In this document: positions 6,441 through 9,570 of the stretch, piece by piece
How the letters are laid out: each line of letters begins with the position of its first letter
How positions within the stretch are numbered: the stretch's first letter is position 1
DNA from: Gemmatimonadales bacterium
GTDB lineage: Bacteria > Gemmatimonadota > Gemmatimonadetes > Gemmatimonadales > GWC2-71-9
Assembly: GCA_025924275.1 (NCBI GenBank)
Contig: JAICEH010000068.1
Span: forward strand, 1-9,570
Direction of reading: 5' to 3'
DNA: 9,570 bases
Program-made: the position numbers and the translations under genes
The notes under the pieces: model-generated
Databases searched by the model: none
The model's input: the letters and a program-made list of their open reading frames with translations, nothing else
Told to the model about the DNA's origin: nothing

Positions 6441-6501
6441 GGGCGGAAGCAAGAATGATGCTCGGGCGGGCCCCTCCCCCTCAGGGACCCGGCCGGCAAG
6501 T

Positions 6502-6505
6502 GAGG
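6502..6505 (+). promoter_or_regulatory. Ribosome binding site for the methyltransferase gene
   Basis: GAGG within AAGTGAGGCGCCG is placed 5 nt before the ATG at 6511. It selects this start; the frame is open far upstream, but that part is antisense to the UXS-like gene. Confidence 0.6.
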
Positions 6506-6510
6506 CGCCG

Positions 6511-7254
6511 ATGAAGGCCTACGGCCCTGAATTCTACGCGGATCGCCATCAGCGCACGGTGCACGCGGCGCGGTCGGTCCTGGCGGTGGTCTCCGAGGTA
6601 CTGCCCCCGATCCGGTCTGCGGTGGACCTGGGGTGCGGGGTCGGCACCTGGCTCTCGGTCCTGGCCGAGAACGGCGTGGCCGAGGTCCTCGGGGTCGATG
6701 GCGCCTGGGTCACCCGGGATCGGCTGGAGATTCCGCCGTCGGCATTCCTCGAGGCGGACCTCACGGCTCCCATCCAGGTCGGCCGGCGCTTCGACCTCGC
6801 GATCTCGCTGGAGGTGGCGGAGCACCTCCCCGCTTCGTGCGCGGACCGCTTCGTGTCGGCGCTGGCCGACCTCTCGGACTTCATCCTGTTCTCCGCGGCG
6901 GTCCCCTTCCAGGGCGGGGTCCACCACGTCAACGAGCAGTGGCCCGACTACTGGGCGGAGCGCTTCCGCCGGCTGGGCTACGTGCCGTGGGACTCGATCC
7001 GCCACCGGATCTGGCACGACCCGCTCATCCCGGTCTGGTATCGCCAGAACGTCGTGCTCTTCGTCCGCCGCGAGCGGGTGGGGGACCTGCGGGTCCACTC
7101 GATCGGCGTGGAGGACGCCTCCGACGCCCTCTCCCGGCTCCATCCGGAGCTCTTCCAGGGGATGGTGAACGAGTGGCACTCGGTGCGCGGGAGCTCCCGC
7201 CTGCTGGGCCGGGCCCTGCGGCGGTGGGTCGGGCGGCGACTGCGGCACGACTGA
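6511..7254 (+). CDS. Class I SAM-dependent methyltransferase
   Basis: The 247-residue protein has the class I Rossmann methyltransferase order. Motif I VDLGCGVGTW is at residues 38-47 and binds S-adenosylmethionine. An acidic Asp63 in LGVDGAW ends the second strand, EADLTAP is at 81-87, and DLAISLEVAEHLP is at 95-107 as the post-motif region. The stretch VHHVNEQWPDYWAERF at 137-152 resembles methyltransferases found in polysaccharide loci. The C-terminus from about residue 205 is basic and probably helical. No signal or membrane segment is seen, so it acts in the cytoplasm. O- or N-methylation of a sugar precursor or glycan is the likely role, but the acceptor is unknown. It is the first gene of the rightward set and ends 48 bp before the next gene, unlike the overlapping leftward genes. 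Confidence 0.85.
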   Translation: MKAYGPEFYADRHQRTVHAARSVLAVVSEVLPPIRSAVDLGCGVGTWLSVLAENGVAEVLGVDGAWVTRDRLEIPPSAFLEADLTAPIQVGRRFDLAISLEVAEHLPASCADRFVSALADLSDFILFSAAVPFQGGVHHVNEQWPDYWAERFRRLGYVPWDSIRHRIWHDPLIPVWYRQNVVLFVRRERVGDLRVHSIGVEDASDALSRLHPELFQGMVNEWHSVRGSSRLLGRALRRWVGRRLRHD

Positions 7255-7256
7255 GT

Positions 7257-7285
7257 CCCGGGCCCCCTCTCGGCCGGGGCCGGGG
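7257..7285 (+). terminator. GC-rich hairpin after the methyltransferase gene, possible weak terminator
   Basis: CCC-G-GGCCCC (7257-7266) can pair with GGGGCC-G-GGG (7276-7285) around a 9-nt loop. This gives nine base pairs broken by one G/G mismatch. There is no T-run after it, so factor-independent termination would be inefficient. Its right arm overlaps the promoter-like element of the next gene. Confidence 0.3.
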
Positions 7286-7296
7286 ATGCTAGATTC
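7282..7296 (+). promoter_or_regulatory. Putative promoter (CTAGATTC element), leaderless start for the GT4 gene
   Basis: GGGGATGCTAGATTC contains the -10-like TAGATT at 7290-7295, and exactly 7 nt separate it from the GTG at 7303. That spacing would place transcription initiation at or beside the start codon, giving a leaderless mRNA. This agrees with the absence of a Shine-Dalgarno in TCGGCGGT. No clear -35 box is present. It matches the element at 6426-6440 at 12 of 15 positions. Confidence 0.45.
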
Positions 7297-7302
7297 GGCG
7301 GT

Positions 7303-8442
7303 GTGGAGCCGCATTCCCGGCGCGACCAGCCCCTGCGCATCCTGCACCTCGCGGCCCCCGGCACCGTCGGCGGACTGGAGTCCGTGGTGCTCGCGCTCAC
7401 CCGGGGACTCGCGGATCGGCGCCACGCCGTGTGGCTCGCCTGCACGGTACTCCCCGGCGCGGGCGAGCCCCCGCTCGCGCGGAAGGCGCGGGACGCGGGC
7501 GTCACGGTGGTCACGCTGGCCCTCCCGGGCCGCGCCTACCTCGCCGAGTACCGCGCACTGGCGCGACTGATCGCCACGCAGGGAATCGGCCTGGTCCACA
7601 CCCACGGCTACCGGTCGGACGTCGTCGGGGGGCTGGCCGCCCGCCGAGCCGGCGTGCCACGCGTGACCACGGCCCACGGGTTCATCGGCGGGACGTGGAG
7701 GGGCCGCCTCTACGAGTGGCTGCAGCTCCGCTCGGCCCGCGGCGCCGCCGCCGCCGTCGCGGTTTCCCGTCCGATCGTCGAGCGGTACTTCGCCGCGGGC
7801 GTCGCCCGCGACCGCATCCACCTCATCCCGAATGCCTGGTCCGGCGAGGCGCCTGCCGAACGCGAGGCCGCCCGGCGCGCGCTCGGGCTCGAGCCGTCGG
7901 CCCCGCTGCTCGGGTGGGTGGGCCGGCTGAGCGGCGAGAAGGGGCCCGACGTCTTCGTCGAGGCGCTGGGCCTGATCCGGGGCGCCGCGTGGGACGCGGC
8001 GGTGATCGGCGAGGGCCCGGCGCGGGGCCCGCTCCAAGCCCGGGCGCGGGCGCTCGGGCTCGAGGGCCGGATCCGGTGGCTGGGGGCGGTCCCCGAGGCG
8101 GGGCGGGTGATGGCCGCCTTCGACGTCCTGGTGCTGAGCTCCCGGACCGAGGGGACGCCGATGGTGCTCCTCGAGGCGATGGCAGCCAGTGTACCGACAG
8201 TGGCCTCATCAGTCGGCGGGGTGCCGGACATCATCTCCGAGCGGGAGGGCTGGCTGGTGCCTCCGGACGCGCCTGGGAGGCTCGCTGAGGCCCTCGGGGC
8301 CGCGCTGGGGGATCCGGGGGAGGTCCGGGCCCGGGGGATGGCCGGGCGGGAACGACTCCTGCAGGAGCGGGGACCCGACTCGTGGCTCGACCGGCACGAG
8401 GCCCTCTACCGCTCGCTCCTCTCCCACGACGGACGCGGATGA
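7303..8442 (+). CDS. GT4 glycosyltransferase
   Basis: The 379-residue protein is a complete GT-B family 4 glycosyltransferase. The N-terminal domain has RILHLAAPGTVGGLESV at residues 12-28, HTHGYRSD at 99-106 and TTAHGF at 122-127. The C-terminal donor-binding domain has VGRLSGEKGPDVF at 206-218, VIGEGP at 234-239 and the EX7E motif from Glu283 to Glu291 (EGTPMVLLE), followed by SSVGGVPDII at 302-311. It would transfer a sugar from an NDP donor with retention at the cytoplasmic membrane face. GTG at 7303 is used because it lies 7 nt from a -10-like element and in front of the first conserved strand. Codons 294-305 are unusually rich in A/T-ending codons compared with the rest of the gene. The last bases ATGA overlap the next gene. 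Donor and acceptor are unknown. Confidence 0.9.
   Translation: MEPHSRRDQPLRILHLAAPGTVGGLESVVLALTRGLADRRHAVWLACTVLPGAGEPPLARKARDAGVTVVTLALPGRAYLAEYRALARLIATQGIGLVHTHGYRSDVVGGLAARRAGVPRVTTAHGFIGGTWRGRLYEWLQLRSARGAAAAVAVSRPIVERYFAAGVARDRIHLIPNAWSGEAPAEREAARRALGLEPSAPLLGWVGRLSGEKGPDVFVEALGLIRGAAWDAAVIGEGPARGPLQARARALGLEGRIRWLGAVPEAGRVMAAFDVLVLSSRTEGTPMVLLEAMAASVPTVASSVGGVPDIISEREGWLVPPDAPGRLAEALGAALGDPGEVRARGMAGRERLLQERGPDSWLDRHEALYRSLLSHDGRG
8186..8203. repeat. Imperfect dyad CCAGTGT-ACCG-ACAGTGG in the GT4 gene
   Basis: The two 7-bp arms are mirror-complementary at 6 of 7 positions around a 4-bp spacer (CCAnTGT N4 ACAnTGG). This is the size and form of a helix-turn-helix repressor operator. 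It coincides with a run of atypical codons. It could equally be chance within coding sequence. Confidence 0.3.
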
Positions 8443-9570
8443 CGGTTCGTACGCTCGCCCTGGCGCTGGCCCTCCTGCCCGTCGCGTTCGGCCTGTGGGC
8501 CTACGTGGGCTACCCGCTCGCGCTCTGGCTGCTCACGCGGTTCCGGTCCCGGGAGGTCCGGGTCGAGGATCCGGCGGTGTGGCCGGTGGTGTCGTTCTCG
8601 CTCCCGGCGCACAACGAGGAGCGGAACATCCGCGCCACCCTCGACTCGCTCCTCGCCCTCGACTACCCCAGGGACCGGGTGCAGATCGTGGTGGGCTCCG
8701 ATGCCTCGACCGACCGCACCGAGGAGATCGTCCGGGAGTTCGCCGACCGCGGGGTGGAGCTGGTCCGGCTCGACCTGCGCGCGGGGAAGACCGCCGTGGA
8801 GAACGGCCTCGTGCCCTACCTGCGGGGCGACCTCGTGGTGAACACCGACGCCACCATCCGGATCCTCCCGGGCTCCCTCAAGCCCCTGGTGCGCGCCTTC
8901 CAGGACCCGACGGTGGGCGTGGCCTCCGGCCGGGACGTGAGCGTGGGCGACGAGCCCCGCGAGGCCAACCGCGCCGAGTCGGGGTACGTGGGCTACGAGA
9001 TGTGGGTCCGGTCGCTGGAGTCGAGGAAGGGAGGGATCGTCGGGGCCAGCGGGTGCTTCTACGCCATCCGGCGGGACCTGCACGAGTCGATGTTCCCCAC
9101 CCACCTGAGCCGCGACTTCGCCTCCGCGATGATCGCCCACGAGCACGGGTACCGGGCAGTGTCGGTGGACGAGGCGGTGTGCCTGGTGCCCCGGGCGCGC
9201 TCGCTCCGCGACGAGTACCACCGGAAGATCCGCACGATGGCCCGGGGGCTGGAGACGCTCTGGTTCAAGCGGGCCCTCCTCAATCCCTTCCGGCACGGCG
9301 ACTTCGCGCTGATGCTCTTCAGCCACAAGCTCTGTCGCTGGCTGGTGCACCTGCTGCTGCCGGTGGGCACCGTGGCGTTGGCCATCCTGGGCGCGCGCCA
9401 CGACCTGGCGCTGGCCCTCACCCTGTTCGTGGCGCTGGGGCTCTGGATCGGCGTGATGGCGCTGCGCTGGCCGGCGGGGAAGCCGATGCCGCGGCTGGTG
9501 CAGGTGGGCGGCTACCTCTTCGCGGCGAACCTGGCCGGCTTCCAGGCCTGGATCCGGGCGCTCACGGGAG
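8439..9570 (+). CDS. Membrane GT2 glycosyltransferase, 3' end outside window
   Basis: 377 codons are visible before the right edge. Residues 5-33 are strongly hydrophobic (one or two membrane helices). A family 2 GT-A domain follows: VSFSLPAHNEE at 51-61, VVGSDASTDRT at 84-93, VVNTDAT with Asp137 as the likely metal/UDP-binding acid, GASGCFYAIRRDL at 202-214, SRDF with Asp226 as candidate catalytic base, and RKIRTMARG at 262-270 where processive synthases carry Q/RxxRW. At least three hydrophobic segments follow, at about 300-318, 322-343 and 355-370. This layout resembles processive inner-membrane synthases that polymerise and export a chain, but the missing Trp in the RxxR motif leaves that uncertain. 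The ATG overlaps the upstream TGA (ATGA), so it is coupled to the GT4 gene. The family call is firm; the product glycan is unknown. Confidence 0.9.
   Translation, partial: MTVRTLALALALLPVAFGLWAYVGYPLALWLLTRFRSREVRVEDPAVWPVVSFSLPAHNEERNIRATLDSLLALDYPRDRVQIVVGSDASTDRTEEIVREFADRGVELVRLDLRAGKTAVENGLVPYLRGDLVVNTDATIRILPGSLKPLVRAFQDPTVGVASGRDVSVGDEPREANRAESGYVGYEMWVRSLESRKGGIVGASGCFYAIRRDLHESMFPTHLSRDFASAMIAHEHGYRAVSVDEAVCLVPRARSLRDEYHRKIRTMARGLETLWFKRALLNPFRHGDFALMLFSHKLCRWLVHLLLPVGTVALAILGARHDLALALTLFVALGLWIGVMALRWPAGKPMPRLVQVGGYLFAANLAGFQAWIRALTG

Larger units (their letters stand above)
6403..6510. promoter_or_regulatory. Divergent intergenic region between the two operons
   Basis: This 108-bp gap separates the leftward seven-gene operon from the rightward methyltransferase gene, so promoters for both should lie here. 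Visible elements are a minus-strand CTAGATTC promoter-like element (6426-6433), two direct CGGGCGG repeats at 6440-6446 and 6463-6469 (23 bp apart, about two helical turns), an AT-richer stretch between them at 6447-6462, and a polypyrimidine run at 6471-6480. No convincing -35/-10 pair for the plus-strand gene could be read. Nothing suggests a coding sequence. Confidence 0.55.

Noticed and set aside
6447..6462. Possible -10 box (AAGAAT or AATGAT) for the plus-strand methyltransferase.
   Set aside because: No -35 hexamer lies at 16-19 bp; the GTGACT at 6419-6424 is too far away. Not strong enough to annotate.
5632..6510. In-frame upstream extension of the methyltransferase gene to 5632.
   Set aside because: It is antisense to the UXS-like gene, and ATG 6511 has a properly spaced GAGG and precedes the first conserved part of the protein.
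6481..8037. Long minus-strand open frame (about 520 codons) opposite the methyltransferase and GT4 genes.
   Set aside because: It has no recognisable motif and lies opposite two genes with intact family signatures; a high-GC shadow frame.
8180..8212. Hammerhead-ribozyme-like core CTGATGAG on the minus strand at 8212-8205.
   Set aside because: The required GAAA after stem II and a supporting three-stem layout are absent; the match is only the short core string inside a coding region.
8406..9401. Minus-strand open frame opposite the GT2 gene.
   Set aside because: The plus strand carries a clear GT2 domain with membrane helices; the antisense translation has biased composition and no domain.

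Overview
The window is a very GC-rich bacterial stretch with almost every third codon position G or C. It is filled with genes for making and assembling a surface polysaccharide (exopolysaccharide, capsule or O-antigen; the sequence does not say which). The host cannot be named from these genes. A repeated promoter-like CTAGATTC element and one apparently leaderless gene would suit several high-GC phyla, Gemmatimonadota among them, but that is only a guess. No tRNA, rRNA, CRISPR array, insertion sequence or integrase was seen.

Layout. Two divergent gene sets meet at a 108-bp gap (6403-6510). Leftward from the gap (minus strand) seven genes run to and past the left edge. In transcription order they are: a UDP-xylose-synthase-like SDR (5266-6402), a UDP-glucose 6-dehydrogenase (3920-5266), an RmlC-type sugar 3,5-epimerase (3378-3920), a SAF-domain homoserine-dehydrogenase-like oxidoreductase (2086-3381), a PIG-L/LmbE-type deacetylase (1430-2086), a CE4/WalW-like polysaccharide deacetylase (432-1433) and the N-terminal part of a GT4 glycosyltransferase (1-435). 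All six junctions are stop/start overlaps of 1 or 4 bp, so this is one tightly coupled operon. Rightward from the gap (plus strand) are a SAM methyltransferase (6511-7254), a GT4 glycosyltransferase (7303-8442) and a membrane GT2 glycosyltransferase cut by the right edge (8439-9570).

How they may work together. The first two leftward enzymes could convert UDP-glucose to UDP-glucuronate and then to UDP-xylose or a similar pentose. The RmlC-like, SAF oxidoreductase and LmbE-like proteins look like a module that tailors an activated sugar. The enzymes that would supply its 4-keto-6-deoxy substrate (RmlA/B-like or CDP-glucose type) are not in the window. The CE4 enzyme, methyltransferase and three glycosyltransferases would decorate and polymerise the glycan. 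The SAF protein and the paired deacetylases are the least understood part.

Beyond the genes: the only two non-coding gaps share a 15-bp promoter-like motif (12 of 15 identical). A 12-position hairpin lies inside the UXS-like gene (5976-6007). A patch of atypical codons with an embedded dyad lies inside the plus-strand GT4 gene (8182-8212).
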